64,000 bases of DNA, taken from contig OX421496.1 in assembly GCA_949126835.1 (NCBI GenBank), forward strand, positions 21,345,844 through 21,409,843, read 5' to 3'. Position 1 is the stretch's first letter; each line of letters starts with the position of its first letter. This stretch comes from Anisus vortex (Eukaryota > Mollusca > Gastropoda > Planorbidae). Shown in pieces: positions 23,101 to 38,100 of the stretch. The position numbers and the translations under genes are program-made. Under the pieces are notes generated by a model. That model ran no database searches, was not told the DNA's origin, and saw nothing but the letters and a program-made list of their open reading frames with translations.

Positions 23101-26100
23101 AGAAGTGAAACTAATGTAAACTTTGTGTCCTTGTTTTGTATAAATTTAGGATATGTGCCACTGACTTGACACTGTAAACCAGAATGGTTGAGAATGTCAT
23201 GGTTGAGAATTTATAATGTTGACATACCAATGTTCAACTAATGTATGATTAATTAAGGATTTCATGTCAAGATTGTAAAACTAATCTATATTTTTTCTGT
23301 ATTAGTTAAAATAGATTGAATGAATTGTATTGACAAGCAAAAGACTGGGTAGACCTGAACACTGTGGAAGTAACAGGAACCTAGAACCTATGAATAAAAC
23401 CTTTATGGAAAATGGAAAAGAGCAATGTACACCACTGAAAAGATTGGAAATGAAATGTTTTACCACACCAGTCAAACCAGCAGTTTGTTTTGTACATAAA
23501 TTGTTACATTGATTTCGCTATGAAAAAAATTAATAGTAGCCTATGCTTAACTCTTTTCTACTTCAATAATATTGTATTTGAAATGTCTTTGATGTAATCT
23601 AAAGAAAATAAGTACTTACTATTTAGTACTAAGATTGTATGAAGATAATATAATCTGCTTTGATTGATAGTTAATTAAGTAAATTAACCAAATTTGTTTC
23701 AAGTAAATCCATGTCTGCATGAAAGATAGAATGTTTCAATGTGAACTCTTTTAAAAAGAAAATAATGACGTCGAAAGGTCATGGTAAAATGAGAAATTGA
23801 AATATTTTTTATGATTTTTGCTATAAACTATTTTAATTCGTGAACAGACTATGTTTAATGTTCTTAAAATAACATAAATGAATTTAATATTGAGATAATA
23901 AGTTGTTAAAGAATGCTCCTTTAATACGATAACTATTTAATCGCGTAGCAATCTTTTTACCTAGGCTGTGATGAGGTAAAAATTTGCATAGCGATGTCAA
24001 TATTGTTAGAATCAATAGGGAATGAGAGAGTGATCGCAAGGAAGAGGGAGAGAAAGAAAAAAGAATACTGACCTAGAAATTTTGGGTTTCGACACAGACA
24101 GTTTTGTCTAACGTGTTAGTCGGCCTACAGCATGTAAAAAAATACTGTCGAAGCAATAATATTTTTTGTTGTAAAGTGAAATTAGGTCAGGGCTAGTATT
24201 TTTTTTGTTTTGTAATTGAGTTAGGCCTAGCATGTGTTCTATCAGAACATTGGGTTTTTTTTCTCCTTATGAAAAAAATAAGTCGTGTCTGAATAGACAT
24301 TAAGTGATTTTTTCTTTTGTTGTTGATTACAAATGTAAAAGATATTAGTTTATAATTAAATGGACGAGAGAGGTTTTTATTAACGTGGAATGTTCATGTA
24401 ATAGAAATTATTAACTTGTATTATATTATATCTATTAAGAATGATTATGTATTTTTCTTGTATACAAGATTTAGATAAACAATTTAATTGTCCATTGTTT
24501 TGAATTAAAAATTGAATGATTGAATGACTGTAGTTAAGCCATTTGATAAGATGAATTTATATTGCATATATTATTATGTTATTGTTATCAGTTCGATTGA
24601 ATTATTGGGATCGCCAATTGAACTGTATTGTTTTTCCCGGAATATTTTCTTTTATAATTATTCCTTAAAATTAACATTTTTCGTATGGTTAAAATGTAAA
24701 GGAAATAATTATAAAACTTTAGAAGGGGGGGGATGTTACGAATATCGGTCATAAATGAATGACGTAGTAAGGCATTGACCTCTTAACAAGTGCGTATCAG
24801 AGTCCAAAGCGACCAAGGTTTGACCTTTATGCCCTGAGGGCAGTTTAAATAAAATAATTCGTTCAAATCCCGTGGAAATTGGAGGATAATTCTGGATCGT
24901 AGTAATTATAGAGAAAGAGGTTAAAATGCGTATTAAGACCCTGTAGAATCTTCGATGATAGTTTTCTTTGGAAAGTCCCGACCTCCTTAAAGTTAGTTCA
25001 GTTCGGAAGTTTGTCGAGTGAAGTCGCTATATTCATTTGTATATTGTATGCCATTGTATTGAAACTTATGTTGCCATCAGTTGATGAAGTTTATTGATCG
25101 TTTATATTGAGTCTACAATTTAAATAAAATTGTTTATTCAACAACTGGAGTTGTTTGATCTATCATTGTTGAGAAAGGTGTTGAAGATAATTATCACGAA
25201 TATAACTACATTGCTGCATAGACCTGTCAGTCAAGGAACCCCTAGCTTGGGCTACAGATTAGCAGAATCTAGAGACTTCTAATAAAGATACAACTATATT
25301 CATTGAATCCGATTTAACGAGTCGTAATAATAGTAATCAATATCTAAAGGGCCATAACAGTTGCAATACTATTCCGTCAGACACAACAAAGACCAGGATT
25401 AGACAACTCAGCGAAACCCAACATATTATAACAAAATATGCATCTAAAAATACTCCCCACCCTTGTTCCAGGACCATTAAAACTTGTCATAGACTTACAG
25501 TGTTGAGTTTCTGTTCAATTTGATACATTTTGGCTAGAACTTACAGAGTTGAGTTTCTGTTCAATTTGATACATTTTGGCTAGAGCCAGTCCAGCCCAGG
25601 AGTCCAGCCTGTTACTGTTGATGACCAAGTCCAGCTGAAAGAACTTGACCGCTTTGGTGGGCTCCTTGTTCTTAAAGTAGAAGTCACCGAGTAGGTAGTA
25701 GAGCTGTTGGCACATCTTGTAAGAGTCTCTGCTACGCTGGACAGTGATCAGGGGAGCAGTGGGTGGAGAGTCTGTGGTGCCATCTATATAGTCTGTGATA
25801 GCTGATAAATGTTTGGCTGGAGAATAAAACAAAGCTTTGAGCATCATTTTATTACTCTCTTGATGAGACACATTGAGATACTAGTTCAGGTGCTAAAGAT
25901 TCTTACAGGGTTGGAAAGCAATGAATTAATGTAATACAAAAAATGTTAAGCTATTTTTTCTGATCTTATATATTACATAATTACAGTCGCCCCTTCTTGA
26001 AGAGAGATTATTGCATCCTAGTTTTGCATTCTGATTAGTTTTTTTTATGTTTTTAAGGCTAGGAAATCAACTTCCAACAGTTTCCATGACCACAACAGTC

Positions 26101-29100
26101 TGAGCTTTACTCAAATTATATTTATATTAGGTTCCAACACACCAAAGCTAGATATTCAGTTATCATCTACAAAGCACAGAAAAAAAAACAGGCTTGTTTT
26201 GCACTGGACTTAAACCCCAGTCCCTTTCAATATGACAGTTCAAAATGCAGCCACTAGACTGCCCCATCCCCCAGTAAATTCTATGCAATAAAATGAACAA
26301 ATATCAGGAAGTCAACCGTTAAAATCATCAAAGAGTATGAAAAATTCAAAAATGCGTGTACCTCACTTGGTTTCAACCAACCTAGAAGTAGGTAAGTAAA
26401 GTACCCGTCTGACCAAATTGATCCATAGGTCGAGTGAAGCAGCGTTCACCAGTTTATGTGGCCACAACATACTAGGTGATTGCGTGGCCAGCACTATGCA
26501 TAGCACCTTCACTTTACCCCAACTAAGGACAGGTACCCATCATAGCTGGGTAGACTCAGGGACACCCTCCAGACCAGGGGAAAAATCCTAGCCTGCACCA
26601 GGATTCGAACCCAGGACTTTCGGCATGCCATCCGAACGCTCTGCTGCTCGGCCACTGTGTCCCTAGAAGACAATAAGACTAAATGAACAAACTTACTAAC
26701 CAGGATTAATGTCATTAGGAACTAAGGCGTAGACTCTGCGGAAAAGATTTTCTACATCAGAGGTAACAGATTTAATCTTGTAGCTGTCAAACTCTGGGGC
26801 CTGCTGAGGGGCGTAGTAGTAATAAAGGATCCCAGCTTTCTCCCAGGTCAGATTAATCGGCTCTACATTGTGATCACTGAAATGTCTGGGGAAAAAAGAG
26901 GGCAGATTAATATGACTGTTGTAACTGTTGGATTTAACAACAACGTTAACTCATACAATAAACTAATTCCATTGATAAAACACAAGAAAAACTTTAATAA
27001 ATACACAAGGAAAAACCAGTAGAAAAGTATGTGGTCTAAACATAAAATATAACACTACACAACAACAAACTGATCTTTAGTTGAGCCTTCAACAAATGTT
27101 TTTATGTGGTCTAAACATAAAATATAACACTACACAACAACAAACTGATCTTTAGTTGAGCCTTCAACAAATGTTTAACAACTCTTATTTATTTGATAGA
27201 TGCTAAATAAGGATGTATGAATTACAATTTCTGTAAAATCAGTTTCAGTTGACTTGGCACCTTTTAAGAGCTGTAAACTCAAATATTGCAATGAATAAAA
27301 CCAGTTTTTTATGTGCTGTCAACTCAAATATTGCAATGAATAAAACCAGTTTTTTATGTGCTGTCAACTCAAATATTGCAATGAATAAAACCAGTTTTTT
27401 ATGTGCTGTCAACTCAAATATTGCAATGAATAAAACCAGTTTTTTATGTGCTGTCAACTCAAATATTGCAATGAATAAAACCAGATTTTAATGTGCTGTC
27501 AACTCAAATATTGCAATGAATAAAACCAGTTTTTTATGTGCTGTCAACTCAAATATTGCAATGAATAAAACCAGTTTTTTATGTGCTGTCAACTCAAATA
27601 TTGCAATGAATAAAACCAGTTTTTTATGTGCTGTCAACTCAAATATTGCAATGAATAAAACCAGTTTTTTATGTGCTGTCAACTCAAATATTGCAATGAA
27701 TAAAACCAGTTTTTTATGTGCTGTCAACTCAAATATTGCAATGAATAAAACAGTCTTGTTGGTTCAACAATTTATTACAGGATGTCTTCTCTCAAAATAA
27801 CTAAATGTTTTAGGGTCAGTTATACACACCCCTGGCTGTTGTTCTGAAACATTCTCTACTTTTTTTATAATGTATTGCCAATTCAAGATCAGTAACTGAC
27901 ACCAAATGATATTAGTTACAGACCTCAAAGTATGGACAAAATAGGTCTGAAGGTATAGGTATAAGAGGTTCTATAGAAAACATTATTTGAAATTTCAATC
28001 TTAACCATTTGCCCCTTAAGCCTATGTTTAACCATGCACTGCCTTTCCTTAAAAAATGGGGCAAAAATTCAAAACAATAAAAAATTTAAATAAGAGGATA
28101 AAATTGGAAAAAAATAAAATACCTGGCTCTGCCCTTTTTATTAGGATGTCCATAGAGGCAGTAGACACACTGTTCAAAATGAATATTTTCTTTCTCTTCT
28201 AAATCTTTCTCCAGTATAGACATAGTGAAGAGAAGGAGCAAACCATTGTCTCTAGTGCACCAGGAGTGTCTGGGAGAGAAACAAAGTAAATAAAGTAGTA
28301 TAAGCAGCATCTAATATACTGATAACATCCATTTATCTAGCTTCATGAAAACAAAATGATATGAAGTAGTATTTTCTTATAACAGAGATATCAAGAGTTA
28401 TCTAATTTACCAATAACATATAGTAAACAGTTTTATTTAAGGTACTGATGACAAAAACATATTGATAACAATTGATCTAACCTGCCAAGATGTTCATGGG
28501 CTTCAGTCAACATGGTAAGTGATCGACTCATTTCTTCTTCGTCCTCATCATCTTCTTTCAGCTCACTTTCTTTCTCACTGTTCCCAGAAGCCTTTGCTTC
28601 AGAGAGCTCTTCATACCTCAGAACCCTGGAAAGATTGAATATAATCCTTTGTGAAGCATTCTTCTGAAACTTTTTGTTTTAAGACAGAGAAGTTGAAAGA
28701 TTAGCTAAAACTATTCTCACTGTTAGTAGAGCAACAAACATACTTGTAGACTCAATATAAAAGGCTTAAGTTTGTGCATAAAACAAATTTAAAAACATGT
28801 TGGCTATGAATAAAAGAAGCTAGATGTCAGTAATAGAGCTAACAATTATCACAAAGTATGTAATGCTAGGAAGTGCCATGAACAACAAATGTCAACCACC
28901 TGGCCACAAGCTATTCATTCTCTACAAAACAAAAATTATTTGAATAGCAAATCCAAATGACCTGCAAATCAGGCAGTAATGAAATGACATGAAATTTGGT
29001 ACAATAAGTGTGTGTGGCTATCTGTATGATGTGCAATGTGCACCATTGCATATGCAAAAACATAGACAGGAAAACATGAACAAATGTAAACATGAATTAC

Positions 29101-32100
29101 AGAGGAACAAACAATACATTTTTATCTAATGATGATTTCGCTCCATTAGACACTGTGATCTACAATACTCCTGGGTCAGGATTTATTTCATAATTTTTAC
29201 ATCATGAGTTACCCAGATTGGGCTTTTTTTTTAAAACTGTACAGTCTAAAAATCACTCTCTGTGCTGTTTAAATCTTAAAACAACAGAAAATGCACTCAG
29301 AGGGATGTTATGTTCATTATAGATGTGTTGGCATTTACCTAGTACTTTATTACATATCAGCTGATTAGACAGTCAACAATGGGGACCCAAAGAGTCAACT
29401 ATTGGTTTAGCAGATAAACTATTAATGAAGTATGGTACTTGTGATAATAATAAAAAATTAACTATCCCACTCATACATAAAAAAAATATTGTAAAATTAT
29501 TTTCATGACTCAAATTTCAAAAGACTCTCTAATGCTAATTTACTTGTATAAAATTTTCCATGGCAACAAAGTAGCAATAGGCATTTCTTTGACTGTGTCT
29601 GCAACATCCAGGCATATATCGATGACCGAGGCCAAATTATCAGCCAGACGGTATAAACTCGAGCGACTTAATGATGACAATAAATTGCTGTCTTCCTCCA
29701 GTAACCTAATAAGATTAAATTACAAAAAAAGGTGATAGATAGATTCAACATAAATACAAATAGAATGATTATATTGTAAGGATTTACTTTTTTATTGAGT
29801 AAAAAGTATTTTTTGTACATAGTATATTATAAATTATCTTTCATTTATAGAGTACATAGCCTTATATAACATAATCTGATAAAGTACATAGTCCTACTTT
29901 ATTTTCCTACTACAAAGTATTAGTACATAGTCCTACAACACAAGCAAAGTATATATTGTTAGATTAAAGATGAGAATTGTTTAGGTTAAAATGTAAATAT
30001 AAAGAGTTCTCTTTTAAATCTAGTCTTATCCATTATTCATTAAACTGTTGACCTAATGCTTTTGTTAACTCAACACACAAAAATTGTTTGAAAATTACAA
30101 CCAACTATTAGATTATAAAACATACAAAAACCTTAGCATTCACGAATTACAAGAATTTAGAAATTATATTTTCAAACAAAAAATGCAGTGGATGCAAATT
30201 TGTACCTGTCTATGCAAGAAAACAAAGAAACCAAAGTGGCAGCCCATTCCTGGTGGAGATGAATGCTGGGCACTCTTTTATAATACAGGACAGCCTCATT
30301 TAATGAGATTTCAGCCCACTGGATACCTTCAACGTGCTTATTCAAATGGTAAAGGGAGTTAACCAGTAGAAGCAGTTGCGAAGGTCGTTCTTTTTCTGCC
30401 AAAGACTTCCCTCTCTTGTTCTTATTTATGAATCAAAAAATCAATACAACATTGTCAAGAATTACTACAAAACAAAAAATCAATACAACATTGTCAAGAA
30501 TTACTACAAAACAAAAAATCAATACAACATTGTCAAGAATTACTACAAAACAAAAAATCAATACAACATTGTCAAGAATTACTACAAAACAAAAAATCAA
30601 TACAACATTGACAAGAATTACTACAAAACAAAAAATCAATACAACATTGTCAAGAATTACTACAAAACAAAAAATCAATACAACATTGTCAAGAATTACT
30701 ACAAAACAAAAAATCAACACAACATTGTCAAGAATTACTACAAAACAAAAAATCAATACAACATTGTCAAGAATTACTACAAAACAAAAAATCAATACAA
30801 CATTGTCAAGAATTACTACAAAACAAAAAATCAATACAACATTGTCAAGAATTACTACAAAACAAAAAATCAATACAACATTGTCAAGAATTACTACAAA
30901 ACAAAAAATCAATACAACATTGTCAAGAATTACTACAAAACCAAAAAATCAATACAACATTGTCAAGAATTACTACAAAACAAAAAATCAATACAACATT
31001 GTCAAGAATTACTACAAAACAAAAAATCAATACAACATTGTCAAGAATTACTACAAAACAAAAAATCAATACAACATTGTCAAGAATTACTACAAAACAG
31101 AAAATCAATACAACATTGTCAAGAATTACTACAAAACAAAAAATCAATACAACATTGTCAAGAATTACTACAAAACAGAAAATCAATACAACATTGTCAA
31201 GAATTACTACAAAACAAAAAATCAATACAACATTGTCAAGAATTACTACAAAACAAAAAATCAATACAACATTGTCAAGAATTACTACAAAACAAAAAAT
31301 CAATACAACATTGTCAAGAATTACTACAAAACAGAAAAATCAATACAACATAGTCAAGAATTACTACAAAACAAAAAATCAATACAACATTGTCAAGAAT
31401 TACTACAAAATAAAAAATCAATACAACATTGTCAAGAATTACTACAAAACAAAAAATCAATACAACATTGTCAAGAATTACTACAAAACAAAAAATCAAT
31501 ACAACATTGTCAAGAATTACTACAAAACAAAAAATCAATACAACATTGTCAAGAATTACTACAAAACAAAAAATGTGCAGTTACATTTTTATTTATTTCT
31601 TTAAAATATAAACCCTTTAGATTGGACTGGGTTATCAAATGGAAAAACTTTCACTGTGGCTTTTTCTAAAAAAAAATGAGCTATTTACATCTGAAACATT
31701 AAAAAAGAATGTGCATGTTTGTCTAAATGAATAAAAATAAAAAATGTGTAGTTTAAAATATTGCAAGATATTGGGCCAACGTATTTAATGTTTAAAATTG
31801 TCTACAAATATGGGTCAATGCTATCTTAACATAATATTAATTTTCAAAGAACCACAACTCTAGTGCTGAAACCAAGACGTAGTCAGTGAATCCCCGTGCC
31901 AACATTTTTTATTCTTAGAAAATTGTTGTTGTTTTTTCTTATGCAAATATCTTTTTATTCAATTCATCATCAGATCAAGAAAAGAATCTTTCCCTTAACA
32001 ACAGTGACAGATAGAAAAGAAGTGAATTATAACTTTTAACACAATAACAACTTACAGTTTTGTTGGTAAATGTGGCTATTAGATTTTCAACCACCCGGTC

Positions 32101-35100
32101 ATAGTGAGTCTCTTCATACAGTTTTTGTGTGTCTTCCAAGGACTTGCATCTTTGTAGGGCCTCCAACTGTCTTCTGGCTTCATTGGATGATATCAGTTTG
32201 TCCTGAAGGTTGGGCAATATGATCACACCTGTGTTGACTACACAGAGAAATTAAAAGCATCATAAGCTAAGTGTGTAATAATTACTGCATAATTCTACAC
32301 TAATCAGTTAATGAACATCTATCATGCTACAAAATAATATTCTCAATTAATGTTCTAAGTCTGACAGTGCAACAAAAGTTTGAAATTAAAAAACCTTGAT
32401 TTCTAGTGGTGCATTCTCTCTCTACATCTTGCAGAAACTCCTGAGCTATTTCATAACAGTCCACAGCATCAAGTGTTTCATTTAGAAATTGGTGCTCTTT
32501 TGCCTTCAACCAATAGAACCTCACACTGAAATGTCCAAGCCATGATCCTACAAGGAAACATTGAAAAAAATGATACAGGGCATCATTAATGCTGAACTGG
32601 GGATGATTGTGTGGTGATACTCAAACATATCATGTCTCAGGGCATAGTTGGATAGTTCTTTTTTTAACAAAATGAAAATGGTTAAATACTGGCTTAGTGT
32701 GTTATGCTTTGTTTACTGTGTTACCATGTAAAATATCACTTCTGTAAGTGGATAATGGGATTGCTTACCTTAGTAATTCCAAATCTTGTCACTTTGGACT
32801 AATTTAAATTATTGTTTTCAAATTATGAAGACTATTTTATGTAATTTCAAAAATTAAACCCTATGTACTATCAAAATCAACTATTAACTCAATTTTGAGA
32901 AAGACCTCTTTAAAATAACAGTGATGAAATAAATGCTGTCAATTACAAGAACTAAAAGCTCTGAATTAAAGAAACAGAATAATGTTTAATAATTACCTAA
33001 TACATCATTTCTTCCAATCAGAGAAGATAAGAAAGTCATATCATCTGATCGGAATTCACCAAGCAGCTTTAGGAAACCTTCAGAGTGCTGGCTCAACTTG
33101 GACGGGGACATGAGATTTTTCAGACCAGACTCTATCACAGACTGGTTGAGGTTGAGCTCACACCACACCAGGATGACGGCCGCATAGTTCTTCATGCCCT
33201 CCAGAGAGATAACCTCGGCGTTGTCGAACACGGTGGGAACAGAGAAGTGCTTCCTCAGCCTCCTGTACAGGCTCAGGTAGATGTCCGTGATACCCTCGTA
33301 CCAGACGTGGTCCGACTTGTTGGCCAGCTGAAGGAGATACTTGTACATCAGGTCGACCACACCATTACACTTGAGGCAGCTCCTGATCAGCTGTTTCACA
33401 TCCTCTTCTTCGTTCTCGCTCAGCTTCTTCATTGGCATGTTGGATAAATTGATTTCATGCTCACAGTTATCCACTTCCGTGGCAAACTCTTCAGCCCTGT
33501 CAGGGTTGTCCTCCATGCCAACCTTCAACAGGGATGGGGGGAAGAAGCTTTTCATTAGGTCTTTGTAGTTCACGCTTTTACCTTCTTTTTGATTTTTGGT
33601 GTTGCGGCTTCGTGTTGACCTACGCTTGTATGCATTTTTCAAATCTTCTAGATAAGTGTCCTCTATTTTTCTTTTTGCTCCTCGTTTGACACCTAAAAGG
33701 AGCAAGGAAGCTTAAAATCTATTGTAGTTTTAATAGAGAAATTAATAAGAAAATGTATACTGAATGTATCATGTAAATATTATATTGCATTATGATTTTG
33801 ACAGTAAAAATGGCAACAGTAATTTCTCCATCAAGGGTTCTTACCCTAAAATCACTTTTAAATTCCCTAATTTTCGCTAAACTTTACAAAATACTCACAA
33901 ACTAATTGTCACCAGAATGTGTGAAATTTACTTTTGTTTGAATACAAAAAAGTTTGGGGATGTTTGTTAAGTACCAGTTTAATTAAAAAAAATAATGAGT
34001 CTTATTACCAACTCTAAACTTTAATACATGGTTATTCACTTTTTATACATATTAAAAAAAGTTATTTTTACACTGTTTTGTCTATTTTTTTTAGTGAAAT
34101 TCCCAAACCATAAATCATTTTTCCAAACATGAAAAATCATGTCAGTTTTCCCCAACATTTCAAAACCCTATTTACTTTGCCCTCATATGTAGCATGCAGT
34201 GTTTTGATACTTTCTTATTTCAGCCACCAAGGGGCTAAAATTTGCACAACTATCATCTAGAGCAGCAGTTCCCAATCTGTGTAAGCTGCGGGTACACAGC
34301 AGACTAGTTGGGGGCTTAACTATATTCAGGGGTGAACCAAAGGGGGACACACCAAGGTCCTGTCCGAGCACCAGCCATCCCCCGGATAAGGTGTGTCATG
34401 TAACATAGGGTGCGGTCTCGCAGCTACATGCACAACACTACTCTCCCCACCCTGACATTCCCATTGGATCATTATTATGGTGGATTACTAGTATACCTGC
34501 ACAGTCACCTGGAAGCACAACTTTCATAGGTATGAAACCAGGGCAAGTTTGAGCGCACTGCTGTGCACATTGCCTCCTCCCCACCATGGCTCTGAGCCTC
34601 TCTGCAGTGCAATGAGACCTGTCCCCCATGCACTAGCCCAGCGGTGTGCTCTTGATGCAAGCATACTGGTAGTTTCAACACTACGCAGACAATGAGGCCC
34701 TGTGACTACAGAAGTGTTGGGTAATGCCAGAATTCTAGAGAGCACCAACACATTTTTTTTTTCAGAAACGAAAGTAAAAAGTTAATAACATAAGGGCAAA
34801 TGAAGCCTAATCAAAGGTAGAGGTTTGGGTCCACTGATATAGAGTTACAGTGAAACAAGCAATAGACTTTAGACTGATTTTACTACCTGAGGATGATTTA
34901 GCTCCATGCCTAATTATAGCTCTACCGCTGTCAGGTGTCGCCAATAACTCTTTTGATGCTACAGACTGGCCAGGTGAAGAACTTGTGCCACTGATCAAAG
35001 ATTGATTGGAATCCATCATCACTTTGAAGACTAAACCTTTCTTTTGATAACTGTGGTCTCCAGCTACCAATGGATGAAATGTTTTAAGTAACTTTTGCAA

Positions 35101-38100
35101 TAAAAATAATAGTCATCAGTAAATTAACATACGTATGAACAGGCAACATCTAAACTCATCAACTTACTTTGATAAGAGATAACATTTGTTGTAGGTGAAG
35201 GGGGAGTCTGAGAAATTCTTGCAAGACTCTGAAGATGAGCTGAAGCCATTTGAGGATGTCTCGTCCGTGAGCTCTGGTCGGGATGGTCAGAGAGGATGTG
35301 GGATGGTGATTTTGGTGACTGCTGGTGATATAGGTTTGCATGTCCAGATGAGGAAATAAAAGTTGGCGATTTGTGTGAAATGACATCATGGTAAAGGGGC
35401 AGGCTCATTGAGGTTTTAATACTTTCATAATGAGAAGCGGCATCTTTCAGTAACTGAGCAGGGTTTAACAAAGGGTTTAGTGTTGGATAATTCAATGAGG
35501 AAAACTGCTGATTTGGAGACAATAATCCAGGTACATGGCTAACAGTGAATGGGGATGAACCATGAATGCCTGCCAACTCATCTTGGTACGAATGGTGATA
35601 CGGGGGAAATGCTGATCTGGGGAACATTCTTGGCGGGGAAGTAGCCAACGGGCTCAACATTGATTGTCCAGTTCCAAATGGCCATTGGTAGCCTTGAGAA
35701 AGCCATGAGGACATAGCAGATGGAGACAGAGCTAAGTGAGGCTGAGATGCCAGACCAGTCTGCTTTGTGGAGGAATGACCGTAGAAGTCTCTAGGTGAGA
35801 ATGGTGACTGATATAAAGATGGCGGTCTAGAGTCTGAATGCCTTCTTGACAATCTTTTCCTAGTCCACTCAGCAACAGCAGGGTTATGGCTGTCTCTGGA
35901 AGATTTTAAAAGCATTTCAGACTCCAGAGCAGTTAACATATTCAGATGACGTTGAGGTAAAGACAGTGAGGCCGCTGGTCTCACACCGCCAACCTGTGCA
36001 TCACCATGTGATACATGTGCTGGGGAAGTCTGAGATATTTCAACATCCCGAACCTGCTCACTGGGCATCAAATTTTCCGAGGCATCCAGCACATTTGCTA
36101 CTTTTTCTACATTTGACTGTTCATGTCTGTTTGGTGACTTGGGACAAGCAGTCTTAGTACTTCTGTGGAGGGTGGACAATTGTGAATTTTTGTCAGCTGC
36201 CATGGATTCAGTTTGTTTCAGGCTGCATAAAACATTGTGGTAAACAGAAGCTGACTTTGGGCATGCAATGCTGTTAGGTGACAGAAGGCTGGTAGTAATT
36301 GGAGAATGTGCAAGTTCTGTTGAATACAAATTCAATTTTGAAGTCACTGACATGAGCCTATCTGCTGCCATAGACTCGGTTATACTAGCATCTTGCAGTT
36401 TGTCCACTTCTGATAAACTGGGACTTTTGTTACAAACTGATGAATAATCAGGAGATATTTGCTGCATTACATCATTAGTGTTTATACTTAATGATAAGTT
36501 GAACTGGTTAGAATGGGCCTTACTGTCTGGGATGGCAGGGGCAAGTCTATCCCTGGACGCAGATTCCAAATTCTGCTTTTCTAAAGATATTACGCGAATA
36601 TTGTCTGACCTGGATCCTGCTATAGTGTTACTCAAAGACTGATCACAAACGTTCATTGATGAGGTTTTGGATAGTTCAAAATTAGGAAAAGAAGATTGTG
36701 TCTCACTCAAATTATCTAGCTGTACACTGCATACACTATATTCTGATATTTGTTGAAGGGAAGATTTTGTGTCATTTTTTAACAGATTTATTTCACTGTT
36801 TTCTGGTTCTGTTGTATTCTGTTCTAAGATATTTATTTCATTTCCAATCACATTTGAAGAATTTGTGGGTAAAGATAGGGGCAGAATATCTCCAACAGCA
36901 CCAACTAAATTCTCTTGGTCTTCAGACTGCTCCATTTCAAACAGATCTGCAGTGGTAACGGAAGTATTTTGCAAAGACAGCTCCAAATCTTGTAAAGTCT
37001 TTGTTGCCTTGACAGATTTCTGTAAGCCATGCTCATTCTGCACCTCAAACTCCATATCAATGACAGAGGCTAGAACATTCTCCAGAGATCTAATATCACT
37101 CGTGGCTATTTCATCTTCCTTCAGTAATAGCTCAGGTTTAAGTTCACTTTTCTGAATGTCCGCTAAGTTCAAAGCATCAATGTCCATGTCCACATCTCTG
37201 AGCAAAGGAATATCAAAGGTATCACCTGCAGTGTCCATGGCATCCAGATCCTCACTTCCCTGCACTAGATCTGTCCTGCTCTTTTTGGTAACAGCGGGCC
37301 CCACCACATCTTCCGTACCTTGAAGTCGCTTCAGCAGAGCTGTTTCCTTGGTGCTGCCTACTGATTGGATGAGAGCAAAAGGCTCCTTAGCTCTTGGATT
37401 AGTTAAGGCTGCAATAGGCTCCTTAGCTCTTGCATTAGTTAAGGCTGCTTTTAAAGCAGACATTTCTTGAGGCCTATGTGCAGCTGCCTCACTTGGGCCT
37501 TTGATCTGTTTTGAAGAATCAACTTCTACTCTATTCAGTTCATCATACTGATGTAAAAAGACGGACTGGTCAAGGAAAAAATAATCTCTGAGATCCACTT
37601 CCATAGCTAGACTCTGAGAAAAAAAAACATTACAGAGTAAAAAAATGACTTTACTTCCCCCCACCCCCCCCCACCCCAAAACAAAGAATGGAACACAAAA
37701 TTTGTATATTAATATTAATGAATGAAAGAAACAGGAAAAAAATCTGGCTATATTATTTAGCCAAAAAAATCTTACTTTTGGTGGAATGCTAGAAGTAACA
37801 AAGTCGTACAAGTCAATCAATTGTTCTCCAACATTCTTCCAACTGAAATGAAAATAATTAAAAACTAATTGCAATCTGTTTGTTTTTTTTCAACTGTAAT
37901 ACTTCAAGTAAATTTAAGTTGAAATAAATATAAGTAATAAAATGAAGTAAATTTAAGTTGACATAAATATAAGTAATAAAATGAAGTAAATTTAAGTTGA
38001 CATAAATATATGTAATAAAATGGCATAGACAGTTCTTTATGATGCTCCAATTTGTGTCTTACCTAATGTTTTATCAAATGTTTCCATTTGGGTTTTTACA

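Larger units (their letters stand above)
18979..25359 (+). mobile_element. Gypsy-like LTR retrotransposon with deleted pol, intron 21
   Basis: Two LTRs of 624 and 626 bp begin TGTTACG and end CATAACA. They are flanked by a 4-bp duplication, GTTG (18975-18978 and 25360-25363). The interior has one long Gag-protease ORF running into an integrase remnant, then 2.2 kb without coding sequence, then a polypurine tract. Reverse transcriptase, RNase H and most of integrase are absent, so it cannot move without help. The LTRs are almost identical, so insertion was recent. It is antisense to CABIN1. Confidence 0.93.

Noticed and set aside
22528..24720. Envelope gene in the LTR element
   Set aside because: No frame of useful length with signal peptide, cysteines or fusion-like features in this interval.
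26590..26665. tRNA gene with A and B boxes
   Set aside because: The boxes belong to the head of a SINE with a shared downstream body present in several copies; the cloverleaf is degenerate.
27245..27800. Paired open frames on both strands
   Set aside because: 45-bp minisatellite artefact.
30376..31669. Long overlapping open frames of 325 and 417 codons on the plus strand and others on the minus strand
   Set aside because: All are readings of the 39-bp minisatellite; several frames on both strands are open at once, which rules out a real gene.
33085..33447. 120-codon plus-strand frame opposite exon 13
   Set aside because: It is the antisense shadow of a well conserved CABIN1 exon.
35966..37155. 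Plus-strand frames opposite exon 11
   Set aside because: Antisense shadows; the minus-strand frame is open for the whole exon and in phase with neighbours.
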